This document shows, in pieces, positions 31,599-41,627 of a stretch of DNA of 64,000 nt. The stretch is taken from positions 3,084,501-3,148,500 of the forward strand of contig CP019797.1 of assembly GCA_002951995.1 (NCBI GenBank), given 5' to 3'. This DNA is from Stenotrophomonas acidaminiphila. GTDB taxonomy: Bacteria; Pseudomonadota; Gammaproteobacteria; Xanthomonadales; Xanthomonadaceae. The notes under the pieces were generated by a model. It was not told the DNA's origin and made no database searches. It saw only the letters and a program-made list of their open reading frames with translations. A program made the translations under genes and the position numbers. Numbering within the stretch: the first letter of the stretch is position 1; the number at the start of each line of letters is the position of its first letter.

Positions 31599-33797
31599 AT
31601 GCGCCCCACCGAACGCCTGTTGAACCGGCTCTGGGCCCATGAGAAGGCCAGCTACGGCCTGCGCGTGTTCATCGCACTGGGCACGCTGATGGCCGTGTGC
31701 TGGTACCGCGGCGACCTGCAGCCGCTGCCGTCGCTGTTCCTGGGCACCATTGCCAGCGCCGTGGCCGAGACCGACGACAACGGCTGGGGCCGCAGCAAAT
31801 CGGTGCTGCTGTCACTGCTGTGCTTCGTCGCCGCCGCCGCCGCGGTCATCCAGCTGTTCGACTGGCCGCTGCCGTTCGTCGCGGCGCTGGCACTGGCCGC
31901 GTTCGCGCTGACCCTGCTGGGCGCCCTGGGCGAACGCTACGCCTCCATCGGCCAGGCCACGGTGACCCTGGCGATCTACACCATGATCGCGATGGACCAG
32001 CACCGCGGCGCCGGCACCGGTGCGGCCTGGCGCGACGTGGCGCAGATGCTGGCCGGCGCGGCGTGGTACGGCGCGCTGTCGATCCTGTGGACGGTGATGT
32101 TCGCCAACCGGCCGGTGCGCGAGCGGCTGGCGCGGCTGTTCGCCGAGCTCGGGCGCTACCTGCAGCTCAAGGCGGACCTGTTCGAGCCGGTGCGCCATGG
32201 CGACCTGGAGGCACGGCGGCTGGCGCTGGCCGAGCAGAACGTGCGCGTGGTCGAGGCGCTCAACGCGGCCAAGACCGCGATCCTCAGCCGCTTCGGCCGC
32301 TCCGGGCGCCCCGGGGTGCAGTCCGGGCTGTATTTCCGCCTGTACTACATGGCGCAGGATTTCCACGAACGCGCCAGTTCCTCGCACTATCCCTACGAGG
32401 CGCTGACCGAGGCGTTCTTCCACAGCGACGTGCTGTACCGCTGCCGGCGCCTGCTGTCGCTGCAGGGCAGCGCCTGCATGGCGCTGGGCCAGGCCATCCG
32501 CCTGCGCCAGCCGTTCGACTACGGCGAGCGCAACCGCCAGGCCGGGCAGGACCTGGAACATTCGCTGCAGTACCTGCGCGACCAGCACAACCCGCACTGG
32601 CAGCGCCTGCTCGGCTCGCTGCAGCTGCTGGCGAGCAACCTGTCCAGCATCGCGCGGCAGTTGTCCGAGGCATCGCTGGCCGACACGCCACTGGAAGGCA
32701 TCGACACCCGCCTGCGCGATTCCTCGCCGCATACCCTGCGCGAGATGGCCACCCGGCTGCGCCAGGCGCTGACGCCCGGCTCGGTGCTGTTCCGCCACGG
32801 CGTGCGCATCGCCCTGGCGCTGATCGCCGGGTACGCCGTGCTCAAGCTGGTGCACCCCAGCAACGGCTACTGGATCCTGCTCACCATCGTGTTCGTGTGC
32901 CGGCCGCACTTCGGCGCCACCCGGCTGCGGCTGGTGCAGCGCATCGGCGGCACCCTGGTCGGGCTGGGCGTGACCTGGGCGCTGATGCAGCTGTTCCCGG
33001 GCACCACGCTGCAGTTGCTGCTGGCGCTGGCCGCGGCGCTGCTGTTCTTCGTCACCCGCACCGAGCGCTACGTGATCGCCACCGCCGCGATCACCACCAT
33101 GGCGCTGCTGTGCTTCAACCTGCTCGGCGACGGCTTCGTGCTGATCTGGCCGCGGCTGCTGGACACGCTGATCGGCTGCGTGATCGCCGCCACCGCCTCG
33201 CTGCTGATCCTGCCCGACTGGCAGGGGCGGCGCCTGCACCGGGTGATGGCACAGGTGATCGCCACCAGCGCCCGTTACCTGGACGAGGTGCTGGGCCAGT
33301 ACCGCAGCGGCATGCGCGACGACCTGCCCTACCGCATCGCCCGCCGCGACATGCACAACGCCGACGTCGCACTGTCGGTGGCGCTGTCCAACATGCTGCG
33401 CGAGCCCGGCTACGCGCGCGGCAACCTGGATGCCGGGTTCCGCTTCCTGGCGCTGTCCAACACCCTGCTCGGCTACCTGTCCGCGCTCGGCGCGCACCGC
33501 GCGCGCGCCACGGTGACCGACGATCCCCTGGTCAGCCATGCCCAGCAGTGCCTGCAGCAGGCGCTGGCCAGGCTGTCGGCCGCGCTCGCCGCGCGGCGGC
33601 CGGTGCCGGCGGCCGAGGTCGATGAGGCCGCGCTGGCGGATACGCTGGAGCAGTTGCCCGGCGACAGCGACGACAAATCGCGCCTGGTACGCACCCAGCT
33701 GGCGCTGATCCTGCGCCTGCTGCCGCGGCTGCGCGCGGCGGCGGACGAAGCGGTGGGCGCGCCGGCGCCGGCCACGCTGGCGGCTCCGCAGGGCTAG
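31599..33797 (+). CDS. FUSC family inner-membrane protein (YccS-like)
   Basis: 732 residues. Two blocks of about six membrane helices (25-185 and 390-530) separate two cytoplasmic regions, as in YccS/AaeB. The first block starts YGLRVFIALGTLMAVCWYRGD and includes SLFLGTIASAVAETDD; the second has the FUSC signature YWILLTIVFVCRPHFGATR and LIGCVIAATASLLILPDWQGRR. Such proteins are thought to act in efflux of aromatic acids or envelope integrity, but the substrate is unknown. The ATG at 31599 is the first that fits the family. The TAG stop overlaps the converging MFS stop by three bases. Confidence 0.92.
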   Translation: MRPTERLLNRLWAHEKASYGLRVFIALGTLMAVCWYRGDLQPLPSLFLGTIASAVAETDDNGWGRSKSVLLSLLCFVAAAAAVIQLFDWPLPFVAALALAAFALTLLGALGERYASIGQATVTLAIYTMIAMDQHRGAGTGAAWRDVAQMLAGAAWYGALSILWTVMFANRPVRERLARLFAELGRYLQLKADLFEPVRHGDLEARRLALAEQNVRVVEALNAAKTAILSRFGRSGRPGVQSGLYFRLYYMAQDFHERASSSHYPYEALTEAFFHSDVLYRCRRLLSLQGSACMALGQAIRLRQPFDYGERNRQAGQDLEHSLQYLRDQHNPHWQRLLGSLQLLASNLSSIARQLSEASLADTPLEGIDTRLRDSSPHTLREMATRLRQALTPGSVLFRHGVRIALALIAGYAVLKLVHPSNGYWILLTIVFVCRPHFGATRLRLVQRIGGTLVGLGVTWALMQLFPGTTLQLLLALAAALLFFVTRTERYVIATAAITTMALLCFNLLGDGFVLIWPRLLDTLIGCVIAATASLLILPDWQGRRLHRVMAQVIATSARYLDEVLGQYRSGMRDDLPYRIARRDMHNADVALSVALSNMLREPGYARGNLDAGFRFLALSNTLLGYLSALGAHRARATVTDDPLVSHAQQCLQQALARLSAALAARRPVPAAEVDEAALADTLEQLPGDSDDKSRLVRTQLALILRLLPRLRAAADEAVGAPAPATLAAPQG

Positions 33798-34973
33798 CGT
33801 CGCGCCGACGCGCGCGGCATTGCCAGCAGCGCCGCCAGCGCCAGTGCGATGCCCACCGCGCACACCCCGTTCCAGCCGTACCGGGTCCAGCCCAGCGTGC
33901 CCAGCGCGGAACCGGCCGCGCCACCGATGAAGTAGCAGGTCATGTAGGCCGCGGTGATGCGGCTGCGGGCGCTCTCGTCCAGGCGGTAGATCGTGCTCTG
34001 GTTGTCGATGTGCACCGCCTGCACCGCCACGTCCAGCGCCAGCACGCCCACCACCAACGCGGCCAGCGACACCGGCGCCAGCAGCAACACCCCCACGACA
34101 GCAGCAACAGCACCAGCCCGCCACCGGTCACCAGGCGGCCGTGGCCGCGGTCGCTCAGGCGCCCGGCGCGGCTGGCGGCCAGCGCACCGGCGGCACCGAC
34201 CAGCCCGAACAGGCCGATGCTGGCGATGGAATAGCCATAGGCCGGCCCGGACAGCAGGAACGCCAGCGGCGTCCAGAACACGCTGAAGCCGGCGAACAGC
34301 AGCGCGCCCAGCCATGCGCGCCGGCGCAGCACCGGTTCGTCGCGCAACAGCGCCAGCACCGAGGCGAGCAGCCGTGGATACGACAGCGTCGCCCGCGGCC
34401 GGTAGGCCGGCAGCGCGCGCGCCAGCGCCAGCGCCATGAGCAGCAGCGCGACGCCGGCCACCCAGTACACGGTATGCCAGGAGCCGATCCCGGCCAGCAG
34501 CCCCGAAGCCGTGCGCGCCAGCAGGATGCCCAGCAGCAGCCCAGCCATGAGCGTGCCGACCACGCGCCCGCGCCGCTCCGGCGCCGCCAGCGTCGCCGCA
34601 TGCGGGATGATCACCTGCGCGGCCACCGCGCACAGCCCGCTGAGCGCGGTGCCGGCCAGCAGCTGCGTGAAATGGCCGGCGCTGGCACTGACCAGCAGCC
34701 CCAGCGCCGCCAGTACGAACAGCGCCACGATCAGCCGGCGCCGTTCCAGGCGGTCGCCCAGCGGCACGATCAGCAGCAGCCCGGCGGCATAGGACAACTG
34801 CGCGACCGTCACCACCCAGCCCACGCGACCGGCGCCCAGCCCGAACGCGTCGCCCAGCAGCTGCAGCAGCGGCTGGGCGTAATAGTTGCTGGCCACGATC
34901 AGCCCGGTGGCGGCGGCCAGCAGCATGACCCGGCGCTGGCTGAGCACGTGCGGTTGGGGGATTGGCTGGACAT
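33794..34973 (-). CDS. MFS transporter, frameshifted in this assembly
   Basis: A 12-helix carrier of the drug:H+ antiporter kind. VMLLAAATGLIVASNYYAQPLLQLL, the loop motif PLGDRLERRRLI and LCAVAAQVIIPHAATLA read in one frame to VLLLLS; the rest (VGVLLLAPVSLAALVV, MTCYFIGGAAGSALG) reads one frame over to TAG 33796-33794. One missing base near 34090-34098 explains it. The start is uncertain: ATG 34973 (SSQSPQPHVLSQRR) fits only if the G run 34956-34960 also lacks a base; otherwise GTG or TTG starts serve. Restored length about 393. Substrate unknown. Divergent from the LysR gene at 35073. Confidence 0.82.
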
Positions 34974-35072
34974 CACGGCCTCGATGGGGAACAACGGAAG
35001 GCAAGTCTGTGGGCCACCCATGAATGACGCCAATGTATTGTTTTCATCCTTTCCATCTTTCTGAGTGATGGC

Positions 35073-36008
35073 ATGTTCACCCTGCGCCAGCTGGAGTTCG
35101 TCGTCGCCGTCGCCGAGGAGGGCGGGTTCACCGCCGCCGCCGCGCGCTGCCATACCGTGCAGTCGGCGCTGAGCCACCAGGTGGCGCGGCTGGAGGACGC
35201 CTTCGGCGCACGCCTGTTCGAACGCGGCCACCGCCAGGTGCGGCCCACCGCGGCCGGTGAAGTGTTCCTGCGCAACGCCCGGCTTACCCTGCAGGCCGCC
35301 GACCGGCTGCAGGAGGAAATGGCGCTGGCGCTGGGCACGGTGCGCGGGCGCATCCGCATCGGCCAGATCACCGCGCTCAGCGTGGTCGACGTGCCCGCGC
35401 TGCTGGCCCGCTTCCGCAGCGCGCATCCGGCCGTGGACGTGCACCTGCGCGTGGGCATGAGCGAGGAACTGCTGGCCGAGCTGGCCGAGGGCCGGCTCGA
35501 CGTGGCCCTGGTCGGCGTCGGCCCGCAGGTGCCGCTGCCGGCGCAGCACCGCCTGCTCGACGAGGAAGGCCTGTCGCTGCTGCTGCCGCCCGGGGATGCG
35601 CTGGCGGCGATGCAGCGGGTGCCGCTGAGCGCGCTCAACGGCGTGCCGCTGGCGGCGCTGGTGCCCGGCGCCGGGGTGCGCCGGATGATGGACGACGCGC
35701 TGGACGAGCGCGGCGTCGTGCCGCGGCTGCAATACGAAGTCAGCCACGGCGAACTGCTGCGCCAGCTGGTGGCCGCCGGGCTGGCGGTCGCGGCGATCCC
35801 GGACAGCATGGCCGCGCGCATGCACGCGGTGGAGGTACGCCCGCTGGACGAACCGTTCCGCTTCCGGACCTGCGCGGTGTGGCGTGCCGATCCCACTCCG
35901 GCCGCGCGCGCCCTGCTCGCGCTGCTGCCCGCCGCCGCGACGCACGGGGCGGGCAGCGAACCTGCTAAGGTGCGCCGCAAACCAAGGAACCCACGTGGCC
36001 GGCCATAA
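35073..36008 (+). CDS. LysR-type transcriptional regulator
   Basis: 311 residues. FTLRQLEFVVAVAEEGGFTAAAARCHTVQSALSHQVARLE is a standard LysR helix-turn-helix (residues 2-40), followed by the substrate-binding domain starting near RGRIRIGQITAL (about 90). It is transcribed away from the MFS gene, the classical arrangement for a LysR regulator and its efflux target. The 3-prime end overlaps the GTG start of the next gene by 14 bp. The last 15 residues (AKVRRKPRNPRGRP) are basic and likely unstructured. Confidence 0.93.
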   Translation: MFTLRQLEFVVAVAEEGGFTAAAARCHTVQSALSHQVARLEDAFGARLFERGHRQVRPTAAGEVFLRNARLTLQAADRLQEEMALALGTVRGRIRIGQITALSVVDVPALLARFRSAHPAVDVHLRVGMSEELLAELAEGRLDVALVGVGPQVPLPAQHRLLDEEGLSLLLPPGDALAAMQRVPLSALNGVPLAALVPGAGVRRMMDDALDERGVVPRLQYEVSHGELLRQLVAAGLAVAAIPDSMAARMHAVEVRPLDEPFRFRTCAVWRADPTPAARALLALLPAAATHGAGSEPAKVRRKPRNPRGRP

Positions 36009-37883
36009 CCAGTTCGCGCTGCTCGGACAGCGCCGCTTCCTGCCGTTCTTCGTCGTCCAGGCGCTGGGCGCCTTCAACGACAACGTGTACCGCCAGGCGA
36101 TCATCGGCCTGCTGTTCTTCCTCGGCGTCAGCACCAGGGAACGCAGCATCTACGCCATGCTCGCGCCGGCGATCTTCATCCTGCCCTACTTCCTGTTCTC
36201 GGCGCTGGCCGGCCAGTTCGCCGAGAAGCTGGAGAAGCAGCGGCTGATCGTCATCACCACCACGATGGAAATCGTGATCATGTCGCTGGCCGCGCTGGGC
36301 TTCCTCACCCAGAGCATGCCGGTACTGCTGGTGGCGCTGTTCTGCACCGGGCTGCAGTCCACCCTGTTCGGACCGGTGAAGTACTCGGTGCTGCCGTCCA
36401 TCCTCAAGCCGGAGGAACTGACCGGCGGCAATGGCCTGGTCGAGATGGGCACCTCCCTCTCCATCCTCGGCGGCATGATCGCCGGCGGCATGATCTTCAC
36501 CCTGGCCGGCAGCCACGGCCCGGTCGTGGCTTCGGTGGCGGTGATCGCGCTGGCGGTGGCCGGCAACATCGCCGCGCGGCTGATCCCGAAAGTGGATGCC
36601 GGCGCGCCCGGCCTGAAGATCAACTGGCACCCGCTGTCCGAATCGCTGGCGGTGCTGCGCATGGCCAGGAAGCAGAAGGCGGTGCGCAACGCGGTACTGG
36701 GCGTGTCCTGGTTCTGGTTCGTCGGCACCGTGCTGACCTCGCAGCTGCCGGCCTACGCCGAGATCAACCTGGGCGGTGGCTCGACCCTGTACATCTTCGC
36801 CCTGGCGCTGTTCTCGGTAGGCACCGGCACCGGCTCGCTGCTGTGCGAGAAGCTGTCCGCGCGCACCGTCGAGATCGGCCTGGTGCCGCTGGGCGCGTTC
36901 GGCATGAGCGCGTTCCTGTTCGACCTGTACTTCGCCCGTACCGGCACGGTGGCGGCGAGCGGGCTGGACGTGGCCGGCTTCCTGCGCCAGCCCGGCAGCG
37001 TGCGCATCGTCATCGACCTGCTCGGCATCGGCCTGTTCACCGGCCTGTTCGTGGTGCCGCTGTTCGCGCTGATCCAGAGCCGCACGCCGAAGTCGGAGAT
37101 GTCGCGCGTGTTCGCCGCGCTCAACATCCAGAACTCGGGCTTCATCGTGCTGGCGGCGATGGCCGGCCTGCTCACCCAGAGCGTGCTGGACTGGAGCGTG
37201 CCGCAGCTGTTCCTGGCGCTGGCCATCGCCAACGTGCTGGTGGCCGGCTACATCTTCAGCATCGTGCCCGAGTTCCTGATGCGCTTCCTGAGCTGGGTGA
37301 TGGTGCGCGCGCTGTACCGCCTGCGCCGGACCGGCATCGAGGAACACGTGCCCGACGAAGGCGCGGCGCTGATCGTGTGCAACCACGTCAGCTACATGGA
37401 CGCGCTGATCCTGGCCGCGGTGATCCCGCGCCCGGTGCGCTTCGTCATGTACTACCGGATCTTCAACATCCCGCTGATGCGCTGGATCTTCCGCACCGCC
37501 AAGGCCATTCCCATCGCCAGCCCCAAGGAGGACGCCGAACTGATGCAGCGCGCGTTCGACGCCATCGACGCGGCGCTGGCCGAAGGCGAACTGGTGTGCA
37601 TCTTCCCGAGGGCGCGCTGACCCGCGACGGCGACATCGCGCGGTTCCGCTCCGGGGTGGAGAAGATCCTCGCGCGGCGGCCGGTGCCGGTGGTGCCGCTG
37701 GCGCTGAAAGGCATGTGGAGCAGCATGTGGAGCCGCCGCGACACGCGGCTGGGGCGGATGCGGGTACCGCGCCGCTTCCGCGCCCACATCGAGGTGGTGG
37801 CCGCCCCCGCGGTCGACGGCACCGCCACCGACGCGGCGGCGCTGGAGGCGCGGGTACGGGCATTGCGCGGCGACGACGCCTGA
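35995..37883 (+). CDS. LplT-like MFS transporter fused to a PlsC-type acyltransferase, frameshifted in this assembly
   Basis: Starts at GTG 35995 (AAGGA six bases before). Residues 1 to about 415 are an LplT-like flippase (QALGAFNDNVYRQAIIG at the start, FGPVKYSVLPSIL, GNGLVEMGTSLSILGGM). From about 440 a glycerolipid acyltransferase domain begins, with NHVSYMD (HX4D, catalytic) and later VPVVPLALKGMW. After CIFP the frame changes: EGALTRDGDIARFR is read one frame over to TGA 37881-37883; one missing G at about 37607 explains it, giving 629 residues. LplT-Aas systems flip and reacylate lysophospholipids; the acyl-ACP synthetase part of Aas is absent here. Confidence 0.88.
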
Positions 37884-37973
37884 CCGGCTTTACCGCCTGC
37901 CCGGCAAATCGCTACGCTACCCGTCCACACGCGGCTGCAGGGATTGCACGGCATCCGCCGACACCGAGGAACC

Positions 37974-38300
37974 ATGGACATCCCACCGCCCCCTCCCAGC
38001 GCTCCCGCCGCTCCCGCGCCGCAGCAGGTGCACCACTACTACCATCCGCAGAAGTCCGGCGGCGTGGCGGCGCTGCTGGAGGTGCTGCCGGGGCTGTTCC
38101 TGCAGACGTTCGGCATCGGCCACATGTACGCCGGCAACGTCGGCACCGGCCTGATCATCATGTTCGGCTACTGGGCGCTGACCTTCGTCAACATCCTGCT
38201 GTGCTTCGTCTTCATCGGCTTCATCACCTGGCCGCTGTGCTGGGTCGCGGCCATGATCCTCTCGTCGCTGACCGCGGCGAACGCCTGCAAGTCACGCTGA
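37974..38300 (+). CDS. TM2-domain membrane protein
   Basis: 108 residues. A Pro-rich N-terminus (1-20) with HHYYHPQ, then a TM2-like pair of helices: LLEVLPGLFLQTFGIGHMYAGNVGTGLIIMF, with the family's GIGHMYAG turn, and a second hydrophobic stretch through LCFVFIGFITWPLCWV. GAGGA precedes the ATG at 37974. TM2 proteins are small inner-membrane proteins of unknown function. It is followed at 23 and 4 bp by a CD225 protein and a DUF2752 protein in the same direction, forming a likely operon of three small membrane proteins. Confidence 0.85.
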   Translation: MDIPPPPPSAPAAPAPQQVHHYYHPQKSGGVAALLEVLPGLFLQTFGIGHMYAGNVGTGLIIMFGYWALTFVNILLCFVFIGFITWPLCWVAAMILSSLTAANACKSR

Positions 38301-38322
38301 TCGCCATCCCACCGGAGAACCC

Positions 38323-38631
38323 ATGAATACCGTCAATCCCGCCAGCAGCATCCCCAACCACCTGGCCTGGTCGATCATCGCCACGGTCCTGGCCACCTGC
38401 CTGTGCTGCCCGCTGGGCCTGGTGGGCATCGTCGCCATCGTGTTCTCCAGCAAGGTCAACAACCTGCTGGCCCAGGGCGATATCGACGGCGCGCGCCGTG
38501 CCTCCAACAACGCCAAGACCTGGTGCTGGGTGGCCACCGCGCTGGCCATCATCGGCGTGGTGTTCAACGCCATCTACTTCGCCATGGGCGGCGCCGCCGC
38601 CTACATGGAAATGCTGCAGAAATACCAGTAA
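38323..38631 (+). CDS. CD225/dispanin family membrane protein
   Basis: 102 residues with two hydrophobic helices. PNHLAWSIIATVLATCLCCPLGLVGI is the CD225 core (Trp, double Cys, CPLG), followed by the amphipathic SKVNNLLAQGDIDGARRASNNAKTW and the second helix (WVATALAIIGVVFNAIYF). CD225 is the domain of vertebrate interferon-induced transmembrane proteins; bacterial members have no proven role. It sits between the TM2 and DUF2752 genes. Confidence 0.9.
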   Translation: MNTVNPASSIPNHLAWSIIATVLATCLCCPLGLVGIVAIVFSSKVNNLLAQGDIDGARRASNNAKTWCWVATALAIIGVVFNAIYFAMGGAAAYMEMLQKYQ

Positions 38632-38634
38632 GCC

Positions 38635-39051
38635 GTGGCATTGGTGCTCGAAACCCGGCACAGGCTCGGGCTGGCGGGGGTCGCACTGGCGATTCCCGCC
38701 GGCCTCTGGCTGCTGTGGCATTTCGACCCGAACGTCGAGGGCAACCCGTTCCCGCCCTGCATGTTCCTGGCCTTCACCGGCTACTACTGCATCGGCTGCG
38801 GACTGACCCGCGCGCTGCACGCGCTGGCCCACGGCGACCTGCTGCGCGCGTTTTCGATGAACCCACTGGGCCTGGTGACCCTGGCCCTGATCCCGTTGAT
38901 GGTGCTGTGGTCCGCCGGCTGGAACCCACGCTGGTTGCAGCCGCTGATGAAGGTGGTGATGGCGCCGAAGCTGTGGCTGGCGGTGCTGCCGGCCTACTGG
39001 ATCGCCCGCAACCTGCCCTGGTATCCGTTCACCCTGCTGGCACCGGGCTGA
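38635..39051 (+). CDS. DUF2752 membrane protein
   Basis: 138 residues from GTG 38635, 4 bp after the CD225 stop. The family signature is present: FPPCMFLAFTGYYCIGCGLTRALHALAHGDLLRAFSMNP (about 40-75), with the three cysteines C-x-C-x-x-C-like spacing, between hydrophobic helices. Function is unknown; DUF2752 genes are often found beside TM2 and CD225 genes. The operon ends here, followed by GTAG-type repeats. Confidence 0.9.
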   Translation: MALVLETRHRLGLAGVALAIPAGLWLLWHFDPNVEGNPFPPCMFLAFTGYYCIGCGLTRALHALAHGDLLRAFSMNPLGLVTLALIPLMVLWSAGWNPRWLQPLMKVVMAPKLWLAVLPAYWIARNLPWYPFTLLAPG

Positions 39052-39121
39052 AAAACACCGGGCGGCAACCTCCGGCGCGCCATGCCTTGCGCGCGTGCCG
39101 GCATCGCGCGCACCAGGCCCC

Positions 39122-39248
39122 GTGCCGGGCAAGCCCGGCACCTACGTTTGCGCCCCGGCGGCATCAGGCGACCGGCGTGTGGAGGCGGCTCTTGCCCCGC
39201 ATGAAACCCCCTCGGCGATGCCCCGTGCCGGGCACGCCCGCCACCTGC
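39122..39248. repeat. GTAG palindromes (SMAG/REP-like) after the DUF2752 gene
   Basis: A minus-oriented copy at 39122-39145, a decayed plus-oriented one at about 39179-39203 and a degenerate minus copy at 39225-39248 (GCAG instead of GTAG). Same composite unit as the array at 5 kb, lying between converging genes and ending 8 bp before the ampE stop. Confidence 0.75.
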
Positions 39249-39255
39249 GCCGGTC

Positions 39256-40142
39256 TCAGCCCACCCAGCCGGCGATGATCAGCAGCGCCAGCAGCGCCAT
39301 CCACAGCAGCAGCATGCGCCAGACCATGCTCATCGCGTCGCGCAGCTCGGGGTGACGCTCGGCGTGCGGGACCAGGCCGGCCTCGCGCGCATCGGCCGCG
39401 TCCTCGGCCAGCTCCATGCCGACCCCGGCGCGCGCGGCCTCGCCCAGGAATCCCAGGTCCAGCGCCCAGCGGTTGCCGCCGGCGCGGCGCCATGCCGAGA
39501 ACACCGTGTCGAAATTGCCGACCAGCGCCATCGACAGGGTCATCAGCTGGGCCACCGGCCATTCCAGCAACGCCAGCGCCCAGCCCCCGTTTCGCGGGCT
39601 TCGGCGGCCACCCCGGCGGCGATCGGCCCATGCACCGACTGCACCAGCAGCCGGTACAGTACCGCCCCCAGCGGGCCCAGCAGCAGGAACCAGAACAGCG
39701 GCGCGAACCAGCGCCGCAACGCGTTGTACAGGGTCGCGTCGACCAGCGTCGGCAGATCCTCGCGCAGGCTGCCGCCGGCCGACTGCAGCTGTGCGACCGC
39801 CGCGTCGTAGGCGGCCGGGTCTTCGGCGTCGATGACCGCCTCGACGTCGCGGTCGAGGTCGCGCGGCCCCCAGCACAGCGCCAGCACCCCCATGCCGAAC
39901 AGCAGCGACGGCAGCCCGTGCAGGTGCCCGGCGAGCAGCCACTGCACGACCGCCACCAGCAACACCCAGGGAAGGATCGCCAGCAGCAGCCCGAAGCGGC
40001 CGGCATTGCCGCCGCCTTCGTGTACCTGCAGCCAGCCCAGCCAGCGCCCGAACCAGCGCCAGTCGCGCAGCGCCGCCATCGCCGCGGGCGCCAGGTGGCC
40101 AAGGACCAGTGCCGCGATCACTGCTACCAGGGTCGTGAACAT
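39256..40142 (-). CDS. ampE: AmpE-like signalling modulator membrane protein, frameshifted in this assembly
   Basis: MFTTLVAVIAALVLGHLAP starts at ATG 40142, followed by three or four membrane helices, the family stretch LALCWGPRDLDRDVEAV (about 90-105) and LWWFAPLFWFLLLGPLGAVLYR-like helices. After AEAR the frame changes; NGGWALALLEWPVAQLM is read one frame over to the stop at 39256. One missing base in the TTT at about 39590 (EAREN... restored) gives 295 residues against 284 in E. coli. AmpE is an inner-membrane protein associated with AmpD and beta-lactamase induction; no ampD is nearby, so the role is only by homology. Confidence 0.8.
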
Positions 40143-40218
40143 GCGATTCCTCCGGGTCCCGATTGTAGGCCCCGCCATGGCCGCGCAGGCTGTTGCCGGC
40201 GACGACCCGCTGCCGGCT

Positions 40219-41124
40219 TCATGGCTGCCGGCGCCGGTACCAGTCCTCGATCAGAGTACGGGCGATCGAGATGCGTGGCGACAACAGGATGCCCTGGCCA
40301 TCGTCGGCCTGCTCGCGGCGCAGTGCCGCGCCGATTTCCTCGGCATCGAACCAGCGTGCGTCCTCGAGCTCGCCGTCGACCTGCGGCACGTCGCCGTGCG
40401 CGGTCGCGCGGAAGCCGACCATCAGCGCCCCGGGGAAGGGCCACGGCTGGGTGCACAGGTAGTCGGCCTGGATCACCCGCACCCGGGTCTCCTCGAACAC
40501 TTCGCGCGCGACGGTCTGCTCGAAGGTCTCGCCGGGCTCGACGAAACCGGCCACCACTGACCAGCGTCGCGGCGCCCAGCTGGCTTGGCGGCCCAGCAGC
40601 AGGCGGCCGTCATGCTCGACCGCGACGATGACCGCCGGATCCACCCGCGGGTAGTGCTCGGTACCGCACTGGCCGCAGCGCCCGATGAAACCGCCGCGCC
40701 CGAACACCACCGCGGCGCCGCAGACGCCGCAGAAGCGGTTGCGCGAGTGCCAGTACGACATGCCGCGCGCATAGCAGAACACGCCGGACGCCTCGGCCGG
40801 CCACTCGGCGGCGGCGCGGCGCAGGTCGATGCGTCCCGGCGCCTGTACCGACACCATCGCCGCTTCAACCACGAACCAGGCGCGCGCCTGCTGCATGCCC
40901 AGGAAGATGGCGGTGCCCGGGCCGCCGCCCAGTTCGCGGCCACTGGTCAGGAACGGCTGGCCATCAGCGTCGGCGAAGGCGGTGCCATCGGCGTCGAGTA
41001 CCAGCACCCGGGCATCGGGCCACAGCCGCGCCAGCGCGTCGGCGTCGTCGCGCAGTGCGTCGGCGCGGTCCAGCGCTGCGCCGGCAAAGGCATGGGCGTG
41101 GAAGGAAGAATCGGAAGCAGGCAT
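40219..41124 (-). CDS. nudC: NAD(H) diphosphatase NudC
   Basis: 301 residues. A zinc ribbon with CGVCGA and CGQCGTEHYPR (about 135-160) precedes the Nudix domain: the box GFVEPGETFEQTVAREVFEET (about 195-215) and the NudC-specific QPWPFPGALM just after it, which distinguishes it from other Nudix enzymes. NudC cleaves NADH and, in E. coli, removes NAD caps from RNA 5-prime ends. The start ATG 41124 is the only one consistent with the family N-terminus. Monocistronic as far as can be seen. Confidence 0.95.
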   Translation of the reverse strand: MPASDSSFHAHAFAGAALDRADALRDDADALARLWPDARVLVLDADGTAFADADGQPFLTSGRELGGGPGTAIFLGMQQARAWFVVEAAMVSVQAPGRIDLRRAAAEWPAEASGVFCYARGMSYWHSRNRFCGVCGAAVVFGRGGFIGRCGQCGTEHYPRVDPAVIVAVEHDGRLLLGRQASWAPRRWSVVAGFVEPGETFEQTVAREVFEETRVRVIQADYLCTQPWPFPGALMVGFRATAHGDVPQVDGELEDARWFDAEEIGAALRREQADDGQGILLSPRISIARTLIEDWYRRRQP

Positions 41125-41210
41125 CGTCGGCAGACTACCGGCAAACCAGCGTGGCGAGAAGCGGCCGGCGTCCGCCGCGGGATGCGCGTGCCGGCGGCCT
41201 GGCGCCGCGC

Positions 41211-41596
41211 TCAGACGGCGAAACTGCTGCCGCAGCCGCAGGTCGTGCGGGCATTGGGATTGCGGATCACGAACTGGGCCCCGGTGAGGCTTTCCGAGTA
41301 ATCGACCTCGGCGCCCATCAGGTACTGCAGGCTCAGCGGGTCCACCAGCAGGGTCACGCCATCGGTGACCACCGCCAGGTCGTCGTCGGCCCGGTTCTCG
41401 TCGAACTCGAAGCCGTACTGGAAGCCGGAACAGCCGCCGCCCTGGATATAGACGCGCAGGGCCAGGGCAGCGTTGCCCTCCTCGCGGATCAGCTCGCCCA
41501 CCTTGGCCGCGGCGGCCGGGGTGAAGTTCAGCGGGCGATCAAGGGACTGGTAATCGGGGCGGCCGTTGCGCCGGGCAGGGAAACGAGCGTGCTCAT
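41211..41596 (-). CDS. erpA: Iron-sulfur cluster insertion protein ErpA, frameshifted in this assembly
   Basis: The C-terminal 96 residues read normally: [43 protein letters not shown] and the cluster cysteines CGCGSSF at the end (with the Cys of GGCSGF). The natural N-terminus, [22 protein letters not shown], is split: ATG 41596 leads into another frame, and one missing G in the run 41556-41559 explains it. The restored length is 128 residues, that of xanthomonad ErpA. It passes Fe-S clusters to apo-enzymes such as IspG/IspH. It is followed by the bactofilin genes. Confidence 0.9.
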
Positions 41597-41627
41597 GCGC
41601 CCAGCATGGGGACGCCCGCCCGCCGAT

